Below are positions 19,961-29,389 of a stretch of DNA of 64,000 nt, piece by piece (the stretch's first letter is position 1; each line of letters opens with the position of its first letter). The position numbers and the translations under genes were made by a program. A model generated the notes under the pieces. That model saw nothing but the letters and a program-made list of their open reading frames with translations. It had not been told where the DNA came from and did no database searches. This DNA comes from Polytrichum commune (Eukaryota > Streptophyta > Polytrichopsida > Polytrichales > Polytrichaceae): contig OX485806.1 of NCBI GenBank assembly GCA_950295325.1, positions 53,563,169 to 53,627,168 of the forward strand, in the 5' to 3' direction.

Positions 19961-20640
19961 AGGATTCCTGGTCGGAGGCCATCTCCGGAGTGTAGTGGGA
20001 AGGGGACCTTATTGTTCCGGATGTCTGGGTAACGTCTCGGTGAGATAGCCGTAGGGAGGACTGGGTTAAGATCCGGGAGGGATCCGGACTTGTGCCAATC
20101 TGATCTTCTGAAGAGGTCTCACTGCTTTTGGATGGGACAATCCGGAAAATGGTATGGATCACCCACTTATCCCGTTGAGTTAGATCTCCGGGTGGAATCC
20201 GGCATACTCCGGTCGTTGTAGCCCTAAGATATAATCCGGGTTCCCTGTGTGACCTACCAGGACGGATTGGCTAATCCGGATTGGTTGTGAGGGAATACCC
20301 GGATCCCAATCTTGTAAGGGACGTCTTCACCGGAAGAAACCAACTATTCTAGAGGGGTAAATCAAGACCATAGGGGTGAGTAAGTTTTATAATTAGGACC
20401 TAAAGATACAATCCGAAAAGGCAAACCCCGGAGGAAGAAGAGTTTCCAAAAGACCGGAAGACCGGAAACTGGAGTTTCCGGAAATTCGGCTAAGGAGTGG
20501 AAGATAAGCGGGTACGGAGAGTTCTCGACCTCCTACACTTCACAGAATCCCTGGACGATACTAGGGTCATCTGGACAAAACCGGATTAGGCACTTAAAAA
20601 CGCCAATCTGGATAATTTAGTGTTTGTGTGAACTCACATG

Positions 20641-21023
20641 TTTTTTAATATTACTAGATCAAAATAGGATGAAGTCTTTTAAATACGAAGAATCAATGGT
20701 GGTTAACAAAATCCAATGCAAAGGTGGACGTGGCAAGGCAAAATACCATGGAAGTGTTCAAGTCCACCGTGTAAAACAACCTTATTTAAGGGGCGTTGAA
20801 GTTCAACGGACTTTGCATACCGAGGCAAGGGACTTTGCCATTGGCGGATGTTGATGCAAAATGGATGGCCATTACATACAAGAGCATGAAGCTCAATGGT
20901 TGTTAAAACTTGTCCGACTTGTTCAAAAATAACTATTCCAAAAGTGAGTCGAATAAAATGTAAGGTAAGGTAGGCACCCCTTTGTTTCCAAGCCAAAGGG
21001 TTGAATTGTGCTTGCCCTTAGTT
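20641..21023 (+). pseudogene. Family I RT fragment
   Basis: From about 20810 it reads as the RT C-terminal segment (His-Thr-x-Ala-x-Asp-Phe-Ala-Ile-Gly-Gly), including the one-base loss GGCGGATGTTGATG typical of most family I copies here. Before this, 20690-20800 shows weak gag-like GGTGGACGTGGCAAGG but is otherwise unassigned. No open frame. Confidence 0.45.
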
Positions 21024-21142
21024 TCAATCTCTAAGACTTTTAGCAGGGGCGCTATTCCACCGTCAAAAACCTTTGTCTCTCTACCAAGAATTGGGGCATG
21101 AAGACATTTTCCTTTAGCCTTTGGGGCTAAAAGCCCCCAGCA
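21024..21142 (-). mobile_element. Older family I LTR, left part
   Basis: Aligns with the middle of the family I LTR (CTAAGACTTTTAGCAGGGGC through AAAAGCCCCCAGCA). The LTR resumes at 28276 after the complete element. Its left portion is missing. Confidence 0.75.
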
Positions 21143-22113
21143 TGTCGCAACCCTTGCTAGGTCCCTTAATAATCTTGCCAATTTTCGTTTCTAGCAAAGG
21201 TCACGAGCGCTAACCCTTCGCATTCCGCCATGCTAATGGATAGCTCCTTTTACCCCGGACCAATAGTTCATAGGAGGGAACCAACCCTCCTACTTTGCTT
21301 TCGGGGCTCACCCCTTAATCGGTAACCCATTTCCCCAATGTGGACTTCCATCCATGGAAGTCCAATCCTATGTTGATCATCGCGTTGCCGGAGCAACACT
21401 ACAACAACCCGAACCATACTAGGCAACTATGGCCTCACAATGGGCCAATGCCCATGGAGGCCGTGCCGTTCGGCCTCGGGTGGGTGAGGCCACACCACCT
21501 CACCCATATAAGCCTCTAGGACTTCACGCGGGGCCCCTACCCCACCGTCAACCAACCTCTTGTCTCTCTACCAAGAGTTGGGGCCAAGTGGACATTTTCC
21601 TTTAGCAGCTGGGCCTAGAACCCCCTAGCAGCTTCAGACCATCATAACTTCCTTGTATGATGTCTGATCATAACACCCAACCACTCCATCTTCATCTACG
21701 CTTCACGTAGATGCCAATGGACTCCTCACTTGCTCCATTTGAGCAAGTCTTGAGGAAGTTATGCCTGTTTGAACCTTGGCAGTCCCGGTAATCACTCCAG
21801 GCACTGCTGTACCAGGGCGCTGTCCCGGGACAGCGCCCCACTCAAATGGCCATAACTCCTAGCTCACACCTCCGATTGAGGTGTTCTTGAGCTTTCTAGA
21901 ATCACCACGCCATGAGCTACGCATAACTCATGGCCTTACCCTTGTGCCTCCTAGTCTTCGTGGGTGGGAGGCGTTCCCAACGCCCGGGGCCCTCACCCAC
22001 ACTAGGATCACTTGGGCCCTCTCACCAACGGCGCCACAAGTCCCGGGTGTCACTCCAGGGTCCCCCTTGTGCCCATGGTGTTTCGGGCACTCCTCATGGA
22101 GAGGTGCGCGACA
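21143..22113 (-). repeat. 3' LTR of the complete family I element
   Basis: TGTCGCAACC...GTGCGCGACA on the plus strand, read in reverse in the element. It contains a perfect 24-bp palindrome (21815-21838) and at least five other perfect hairpins (21341-21364, 21693-21713, 21867-21883, 21911-21932, 21970-21984). Confidence 0.93.
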
Positions 22114-22126
22114 CTCACCCCCACCA
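22114..22126 (-). other. Polypurine tract of the complete family I element
   Basis: On the minus strand TGGTGGGGGTGAG directly precedes the 3' LTR, the place and composition expected for the plus-strand primer. Confidence 0.75.
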
Positions 22127-23357
22127 AACGGAGTCGATGCCCTCATCGACTATACTCGTAGTCGGCACACCAATGCTCAAGTTGCCATCCTCTATGGTGC
22201 CGCATTGTGTTTACCTTAGGGCGCGACCCCCACAATGCATCTTCAAATTTGGCATAGTCCCAAAGGTGTCGTTCCTAGGTGGTCCGTTAGCGACCTTGGA
22301 TCTCTCATCCAAGGACCTAACCTACACTAGACCCACCTACTTTGGGACTCACTTGGGTTGCCCCTCCTTTGGGGCCTCCCCCGTTAGGCTCCACTAGCCT
22401 AACGTGACACATCTAGGCGAGACCTCAACGCTTCCACTAAGTTGTCTCGGTTGCAACTCCGAGATGGCTTTCCATTGTTAAGCCACGCCTCGATCGCACG
22501 GGGGTGATGCCAAGTCCCGCCCGACTCGGTTCCCACTTTGCTCTTTCGAGACATGGGTTCATGACTCCCATGCGCCAACTCTCGTTAGCTCGTGGGTAGC
22601 ACTTTTATGAGCACGCGCCATCACCTTGTCCCCGCCCGGACAAGCCCACGGCTAAGAAGCTTTTTGGTTTTATCCAAGGCCCCTCCTAGCCATGGCCCCA
22701 ATTACTCGGCTTACCCAACCTAGTTTGGCATATCTATTCCCCCTCTTCCACTAACCAAGCACAAGTACAAGACTAGGACCTCATCTCGTACTTTTCTCTT
22801 TGCACCACTAAAGTTTGGACTTTATTCCCTCAAGCCAAAGAACAAGTTCATGTTGTGGAGCAATTAGCCTCGAAGCTAAGTGTGCTACTAGCGTCTCTCC
22901 CCCACTAAAGGAGATTGATGTCCTCATCAATGCCTACGCTTCATTTTATTGGAATGTCTAGCCTTAGTTTCTTCAAAGTGCTTTACCAATTCCTTGGCGT
23001 TCATCATGTCTCTTGCCGCTACCCAAACGGCTTCTTTCTCATGGTATCCTCACCATTTCACCAAGTACTCCTTTGTACATTTTCTTTCATTTTCACTTGG
23101 GCTTCCTACACTTGAGGATGCCCTCTTACCTCATGTTCCAAATGACCTCCACAAGGTCGGGACGTGGCCTAATCACTTGCTTGTGATCGGGCCACAAGGT
23201 GTCGTCCTAAAATGACTTTCGTAATGAGACATGAAATGTCGGATGCACTTTGATGTCCGGCGGTAATTCCAACATATACATGTCCTTGAACACTTGTTCC
23301 ACAATGGAAAACGAAGCTCCAATTTTGGACATGAACTTTTGGAGCGAGGCCTTCCGG
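22127..23357 (-). other. 3' untranslated / C-terminal region of family I
   Basis: Region between integrase and polypurine tract. It has no long open frame in the element's orientation. Its right part (about 22850-23350) probably encodes the end of integrase in decayed form. The same segment recurs in plus orientation at 44225-44472 and 48550-48907, which confirms it is part of the element. Confidence 0.6.
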
Positions 23358-24400
23358 CTAAGTGAAGTTGTTCACATTCAACAACACCTTTTGGCCCACC
23401 TCATTCTCCACTTCGCGTCTTCCGGCATTTACTAGCACTCCGTAGCACCTTCGGGCTTTCTCCACCAACAACTTGGTCATCTCCAAGACTTGTTTACCAT
23501 CCTTGGCCAAGTCCTCACCATCTTGGTTGAACTCTAGTGTTGAATGTGCCCCCTCGAGAGCTAGGTTAATAGGTTGGAGCGCATCCACTCCATAAGCCAC
23601 CACCAAAGACCACCCCTTGGTAGCCAAGTGCGTGGCTACATTGCAATTACACTCCGCTCGACCCACATAGTCCGCCCAATCTCCTTGGTCCGCCCCCACC
23701 AAGTTCCTCAAGTATTGCTTCAAGTCTCCATTCACACGCTTTGTTTTCCCATCCATTTGGGAATACACGGCCGTGCTAAACCTTAGTTTCAATACAACCT
23801 CCTTAGAGAAATGCATTGAAAATGCACTTGTGAACTTTGGATCTTGATCCCACACAATCACTCTTGGCAACCCGTGGTGCCTCAACCATCCTTTGAGAAA
23901 AGGCTATGCGGTCTCCAACGCGGTGGCGGTTCCCACAATCGGCACCATGTGTGCCAACTTGGCAAACCACTCTACCATCAACAAGATGGCATCATACCCA
24001 TGTGACTCCGGCAAACTTGTGATCAAGTCCATGCACATACTATGCCATGGCGCCGACGGGATAGGCAACGGTTGCAAGAAGCCGCCTTGCTTTTGGTAAG
24101 AGGTTCGGTTCACTTGGCACTTTGATTCAAGCCTTCACAAAGTGGGTTATATCCTCCTTTATGCACCGCCAATGGTACCTCTTTGACACCATTCTATGGC
24201 GGCTTTTTCTTTCTCGTCTATGGCCGGCAATAGGACTATCATATTCCTCCTTCAAAACCGATAGCCTCAACTTGCCTTGTGGCACATATACCCGACTTTG
24301 TTTGCACTTGAACAATCCGTCCACCAACTTAACCTCTTTGAGCACCTTGCTCTTGCGAAGCTCACCTAAAAGCTTTTGTGCTTTGGGGTAGTTAATTTAC
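23358..24400 (-). pseudogene. Family I integrase (broken)
   Basis: The zinc-binding segment lies at about 24345-24127 (Gly-His-Arg, then Trp...His-Phe-Val-Lys). The first core part (24113-23904) has Met-Asp-Leu-Ile with the first catalytic Asp. The second (23885-23358, 175 codons open) has Asp-Gln-Asp-Pro-Lys-Phe-Thr-Ser with the second Asp. At the third position it reads Asp-Gly-Lys-Thr-Lys-Arg-Val-Asn-Gly where Ty3 integrases have Gln-Thr-Glu-Arg; the catalytic Glu is Lys (a G-to-A type change). Frames change between the parts, so it cannot yield active integrase. Confidence 0.8.
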
Positions 24401-24599
24401 CCCTCCCGTATCTTGCATCACAAGTTTCCTTTGCCGGCACACATTAGCCACAAGGTTTGGATGGTTCTCATTGCTTGGAACTCTTCCGGTCTACTTCGCG
24501 CATCCGGCACCACATTTCCACGGTCCGGTTTGTGGATCAAATCCACCTTCATAAGCGCCAAACTATCATGCCACCGCAATGACTTGGCGTTCACTTACG

Positions 24600-25640
24600 C
24601 TTGTATGTCAAAATACTTTTAGGACACATTGTCCATGTAGACCTTTGCTTTGTGCGACCCCATATAATGTCGCCACATCTTCAAGCAATGCACTACGGCA
24701 AAGAAGTTCTTTGTCATGAGTTGGTTGTCTTCTTTGACAACCATCGAGCTTTATGCTCCCATATGCAATGGCCATCCATCTTACACATAATCCACCATTG
24801 GCAAAGGCACTCACCCCGGTATGCACCTCGAAAGGTTTGTCAAGCTCCGCGAACTTGAGCACGGGCGGCGAAGAGAACTTGGTGTTAAGCTCCCCAAAGA
24901 CTCGTGACAAACATCATCTCACTCTTGGGATAGCCATTTCTTCCACAAGTCGCACAAGGTGGGACAACCATCGAGCTTCATGCTCTCATATGCCATGGCC
25001 ATCCATCTTGCCTCAACATCCGCCAATGGTAAAGTCACTCGCCCCTGTATGCACCTCAAAAGGTTTGTCAAACTCCGCGAACTTGAGCACGGGCGGCGAA
25101 GAGAACTTGGTCTTAAGCTCCTCAAAGACTTGGTGGGAAGGCTCATCCCACTCTTGGGATAGCCATTTCTTTCACAAGTCGCACAAGGTGGGACAACCAT
25201 CGAGCTTCATGCTCTCATATGCCATGGCCATCCATCTTGCCTCAACATCCGCCAATGGTAAAGTCACTCGTCCCCGTATGCACCTCAAAAGGTTTGTCAA
25301 ACTCCGCGAACTTGAGCACGGGCGGCAAAGAGAACTTGCTCTTAAGCTTCTCAAAGACTTGGTGGCAAGGCTCATCCCACTCTTGGGATATCCATTTCTT
25401 TCACAAGTCGCACAAGGTTTGACAACCTTTAAGCTTAATGCTCCCATATGCAATGGGCATCCATCTTGGATCAACATCCGCGAATGGTAAAGTTACTCGC
25501 CCCCGTATGCACCTCAAAAGGTTTGTCAAATTTCGCAAACTTAAGCACGGGCGGCGAAGAGAACTTGTTTTTGAGCCCCCCAAAGGCTTGGTGACAAGGC
25601 TCATCCCACTCTTGGGATAGCCATTTTCCTCAATAAGTTG
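24600..25640 (-). pseudogene. Family I reverse transcriptase end and RNase H with internal tandem duplications
   Basis: The minus strand encodes the RT C-terminal segment (Trp-Leu-Ser-Gln-Glu-Trp-Asp...Phe-Ser-Ser-Pro-Pro-Val-Leu-Lys-Phe...Pro-Phe-Glu-Val-His-Thr) repeated in a 229-bp tandem array, then RNase H (His-Asp-Lys-Glu-Leu-Leu near 24715). Because 229 is not a multiple of three, each copy moves the frame. Most copies also read GGCGGATGTTGA, one base short of the form at about 2003. The palm motif with Asp-Asp is not recognisable; sequence corresponding to it seems deleted between 25640 and 25950. Confidence 0.75.
24921..25620 (-). repeat. 229-bp tandem duplication in family I RT (complete element)
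   Basis: The marker ACTCTTGGGATAGCCATTT (one copy with TATCC) starts at 24921, 25150, 25379 and 25608, exactly 229 bp apart each time. Three full units lie between, with a further partial unit on the left (24740-24920). The units are nearly identical. Confidence 0.92.
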
Positions 25641-25947
25641 AATAAGGTCCTAGCAACCTTAGAAAACTCTTGAATGAAGTTGTGGTACTAATTGGCTAGG
25701 CCAACAAATGACCTAAGCCATTTTTGAATGAAGGGCCAATTGTCCTTTTGGATTGTCTTGACATTCTTCATGTTCGTCCACCAACTTCATTTATCACCAC
25801 ATACCTCAATAGCTCAATCTCTCGTTGAGCAAAGTTATTTTTCACTTCTTGGCGGTAATTTTTTTTTTTTTGGGCAACACATTGGTGAATACATCCTTGT
25901 ATTTCACCAACATCACACCAATGTTGTTTGGGGGAGGCCCATCTTTC

Positions 25948-26345
25948 CTAGCCTCCCCATACGTTCCTTGGAGTTGCTCCAATTGAACCACGACTATTAT
26001 GTTTTTTTTTTTTTTTTATTCGGTCCATTAAGACCAAATTCAACTTAGGTCCTCCTACCATAGGAGTCATTGTTAATTTGAACTTCAATTCTTTGCCATT
26101 ATGACACATCATAATGCACCGCAAGCACACCGGCTTGCACCTCACATCTATCATGTGAGTTTCAAAGAAGGCGGCCTTCACAATGACATGCATTTTATCT
26201 ATTTCACTTGGTGTGAAATTTTGACAAAAATCCAATGTCCCACATTGCAAGGTTACATGCATCGCGGCCTTCTTTGTCTCATGCGGTTTGCCCTTTCCAA
26301 ACCGCACCTTGGTGGGTTTGCCCGCTCTACCAATCGGCAAGCCCC
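25948..26345 (-). pseudogene. Family I aspartic protease region (remnant)
   Basis: An open stretch of 130 codons includes Cys-Gly-Thr-Leu-Asp-Phe-Cys and Phe-Phe-Glu-Thr-His-Met-Ile-Asp-Val-Arg, known from plant Ty3 gag-pol between protease and RT. Just upstream (26346-26400) a Ser-His-Ala-Phe-Leu-Ser-Pro-Lys-Leu segment matches the usual Thr-His-Ser-Phe-(Ile/Leu)-Ser after the protease active site; the Asp-Thr/Ser-Gly triad itself is not recognisable. A poly-A/T run (25860-25871, 26002-26017) breaks the region. Confidence 0.6.
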
Positions 26346-26399
26346 AACTCCCTTATGAGTTTTGGGCTCAAGAAGGCATGGCTTGCCTCTTTGTCAACC

Positions 26400-27240
26400 C
26401 ATTAGACGTTTGTCCCATTCATTTGAGCCTCAAGATATAAAATAGTTGGCCTTGGCTTAAAGCTACTAGCCTTGGCCACAAAACCATCGTCTAACATTTG
26501 GTCCTCGGCAACACCGTGAGTTTGGCTTGGTCCACAAGGCCAACTTTTAACACTCCGTCCGTGGCACAAATATGATCTAGTTTGGTACCACCAAACCACC
26601 TTCTCACATTTTGTCCACGGCACGAGCTAGCATGATTTGCCTTGGTATAATGGGCCAAACTACTTGCGCTCATTTCCTTGGGGCCTCTTTCGGCTAAACC
26701 CACTTTGTGGTGATGTGCCGTCCAACTTCTTCTTAGGAACATCGGCTTCAATGCTCTTCAAATCTTTATGATTCGCACTACGTCCTCAAGATGCTTTGGG
26801 GTCTTGAACATGGTTTTCACCACCCGCTTTTGAAACCCACCTAAAACGATGCATTTCTTAGAAAGCTCGTCCATCCTAGATGTACCATTCATTTGGGTGT
26901 GAAATTCGCACATATACGCCTTAAGAGACCCCGCGTGCCTCATGTGCCCCAAGTTCATTTCAACATCACCACCTTCTAAGCATTTCGAATTGAAATTTCA
27001 ATCCAACATTAATGCCCTCCAAGGTTTTGGGTGCATTCAGTATTCTAGCCCCTGAATACTTTTCGAGGTTTGCGGGAGCCTTTTCAAAGCACTCCTCCAT
27101 TTTCCTCACCGAATCCACCCTCATGCCCACCATTGTCATTAGAACTAATGGTATGGTCAAATTCCATTTACACATGATCTTTGTTCCAATTTGAGCCTCA
27201 CAACCTTTTGGAAACCCCGGGTCACCATCATAACCCGCTT
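26400..27240 (-). pseudogene. Family I gag remnant (complete element)
   Basis: The minus-strand segments are the same as in 777-1400: Cys-Phe-Glu-Lys-Ala-Pro-Ala-Asn-Leu, Leu-Lys-Phe-Gln-Phe-Glu-Met-Leu-Arg-Arg-Trp (near 26975), and Gly-Phe-Gln-Lys-Arg-Val. They lie in different frames separated by stops. The C-terminal part has two to three diverged 19-codon repeats (about 26440-26640). Confidence 0.6.
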
Positions 27241-27290
27241 ATATGATAGCCATGCTTCCCTCAAAGTGCTAGCTCAAATATTGGAACCCT

Positions 27291-27302
27291 GCTCTGATAC
27301 CA
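27291..27302 (-). other. tRNA-iMet primer-binding site
   Basis: The minus strand reads TGGTATCAGAGC two bases after the 5' LTR, the standard plant primer-binding site complementary to the 3' end of initiator methionine tRNA. Confidence 0.92.
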
Positions 27303-27304
27303 AG

Positions 27305-28275
27305 TGTCGCAACCCTTGCTAGGTCCCTTAATAATCTTGCCAATTTTCGTTTCTAGCAAAGGTTACGAGCGCTAACCCTTCGCATTCCGCCATGCTAATG
27401 GATAGCTCCTTTTACCCCGGACCAATAGTTCATAGGAGGGAACCAACCCTCCTACTTTGCTTTCGGGGCTCACCCCTTAATCGGTAACCCATTTCCCCAA
27501 TGTGGACTTCCATCCATGGAAGTCCAATCCTATGTTGATCATCGCGTTGCCGGAGCAACACTACAACAACCCGAACCATACTAGGCAACTATGGCCTCAC
27601 AATGGGCCAATGCCCATGGAGGCCGTGCCGTTCGGCCTCGGGTGGGTGAGGCCACACCACCTCACCCATATAAGCCTCTAGGACTTCACGCGGGGCCCCT
27701 ACCCCACCGTCAACCAACCTCTTGTCTCTCTACCAAGAGTTGGGGCCAAGTGGACATTTTCCTTTAGCAGCTGGGCCTAGAACCCCCTAGCAGCTTCAGA
27801 CCATCATAACTTCCTTGTATGATGTCTGATCATAACATCCAACCACTCCATCTTCATCTACGCTTCACGTAGATGCCAATGGACTCCTCACTTGCTCCAT
27901 TTGAGCAAGTCTTGAGGAAGTTATGCCTGTTTGAACCTTGGCAGTCCCGGTAATCACTCCAGGCACTGCTGTACCAGGGCGCTGTCCCGGGACAGCGCCC
28001 CACTCAAATGGCCATAACTCCTAGCTCACACCTCCGATTGAGGTGTTCTTGAGCTTTCTAGAATCACCACGCCATGAGCTACGCATAACTCATGGCCTTA
28101 CCCTTGTGCCTCCTAGTCTTCGTGGGTGGGAGGCGTTCCCAACGCCCGGGGCCCTCACCCACACTAGGATCACTTGGGCCCTCTCACCAACGGCGCCACA
28201 AGTCCCGGGTGTCACTCCAGGGTCCCCCTTGTGCCCATGGTGTTTCGGGCACTCCTCATGGAGAGGTGCGCGACA
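27305..28275 (-). repeat. 5' LTR of the complete family I element
   Basis: 971 bp, nearly identical to the 3' LTR. On the minus strand a TATA-like GCTTATATGGG occurs (plus strand CCCATATAAGC, about 27667-27677). The palindrome lies at 27977-28000. Confidence 0.93.
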
Positions 28276-28713
28276 CAGCAGCTTCAAAACAACATAAAAT
28301 CCTTGTATGATCTTTGATGCTCATATTCAACCACTTCATTGTCACGTACACTTCACGTAGATGCCGATGAACCCTCTCACTTCCCCCATTTGGGCAAATA
28401 TAGAGGAAATTATGCATGTTAAAATTTTGGCAGTCCTAAGAGATACTCCCAAACCACTGTTGTACAAGAGCGTTGTCTTGAAATAGTGGCCCACTCAAAT
28501 TGCCATATCTCTTAGCTCACAACTCCGATTCTATAATTACCCTCGTGACTCCTAGTTTAAGCGGGTAGGAGGTGTTCCCAACTTCTGGGGCATTGTCCTA
28601 CATTAATACCACTTGGGCCCTCTCACCAACGGCACCACAAATCCATGGTGTCACTCCGAAGTCCCTCTAATTCCCATGGTGTTTCGGGCATTCCTCATGA
28701 AGAGGTGCGTACG
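28276..28713 (-). mobile_element. Older family I LTR, right part
   Basis: Continuation of 21024-21142. It starts CAGCAGCTTCAAAAC and ends GAAGAGGTGCGTAC, close to the usual GAGAGGTGCGCGACA end. It is much more diverged than the element inserted into it. Confidence 0.78.
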
Positions 28714-28793
28714 AGTAGTATTGGTCTTATAATGCGAGTACATTCTACAATTGGAGAACATTGCAGACAACCTTTTTTTGATGGTTTAGGCTA

Positions 28794-29063
28794 GAGATGC
28801 GCCAACAGAGAGCCCTCATCGCATTGACAAGCATGAGACAAGGCTCATATAAGAGCATAACGTCTTATATATGGTGTTTTGAGACTATAGTAACCAGGCA
28901 CAAAGGATTTTTTCTCGCAAATGATACGATTAAATTTTACTTTATACAAAGGTCTAACAAACAAGGTACTATCCGAGAGATTGTCAATTCTAATCCTCAA
29001 GACATAGAAGACGTTAGAAAAAAAACTAGGAGGATGAAATGGCTGGACAAACACAATGATTGA
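28794..29063 (+). pseudogene. gag fragment of another Ty3/gypsy family
   Basis: An open frame of about 88 codons reads Ala-Leu-x-x-Leu-Thr-Ser-Met-Arg-Gln-Gly...Ile-Thr-Ser-Tyr...Arg-Phe/Cys-Phe-Glu...Phe-Ile-Gln...Thr-Ile-Arg-Glu, the retrotransposon gag capsid pattern. It is related to the gag at 35600-35830 (Leu-Thr-Ser-Leu-Lys-Gln-Gly; Phe-Phe-Ile-Gln; Thr-Ile-Arg-Gly). The rest of that element is absent; 29064-29389 holds nothing I can assign. Confidence 0.65.
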
Positions 29064-29389
29064 ATGTGGAATTGGACAATCGCGCCAATTCCAACTTTCC
29101 TACATTCAACATATCACCTCCCGAAACAAAGTAAGCCTCCTCAGTTGGAGCCATCCTGACCGGATGCATACACTGTCCACAAAACAACCATTGTTTTTTT
29201 TGCTACTTGCCCCCCCCAAGCCACACTATGATTGACGAAGTAGAGCGTAATGTTGAAAAAGGCCAACAACGAGTTGAGAAATGATTTCATAGTAGCTCAA
29301 GACACTCACGAAGCTACTAACAATGGCAATTACATCTAAGCCCTTAACATAGAAAATTTTACAATCTCGCAGGCAAATAACTACAGCAC

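Larger units (their letters stand above)
17938..20640 (+). mobile_element. Family II element copy 1 (gag-like, type unresolved)
   Basis: It shares high similarity with 60123-63711 from GGCCGGCCGCC (18673) to TTAGGCACTTAAAAACGCCAATC (20588-20611). GC-rich with many TCCGGA/CCGGAA words, unlike its AT-rich neighbours. I could not find LTRs or inverted ends, so the class is open. Compared with copy 2 it lacks a block corresponding to about 62340-63140, including most of the C-terminal Ser/Arg-rich coding part and a 3' UTR-like stretch. After the coding part, 19960-20640 is non-coding. Confidence 0.6.
21143..28275 (-). mobile_element. Complete family I Ty3/gypsy element, TSD CAGCA
   Basis: Two 971-bp LTRs (21143-22113 and 27305-28275) flank 5.2 kb of minus-strand gag-protease-RT-RNase H-integrase remains. 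The TSD CAGCA is exact (21138-21142, 28276-28280), and the flanks join into one older LTR. A primer-binding site for initiator Met tRNA and a purine tract adjoin the LTRs in the correct places, fixing the orientation. By eye I find only two differences between the LTRs (near 21204 and 21676), so insertion was recent. The domain order (integrase last, after RNase H) identifies Ty3/gypsy. The coding region is broken throughout. Confidence 0.92.

Noticed and set aside
21930-22146. Conserved small reading frames on both strands at the end of every family I LTR
   Set aside because: They recur in solo LTRs in both orientations with the same breaks as the DNA, overlap each other on opposite strands and run into unrelated flanks. 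LTR identity explains their conservation.
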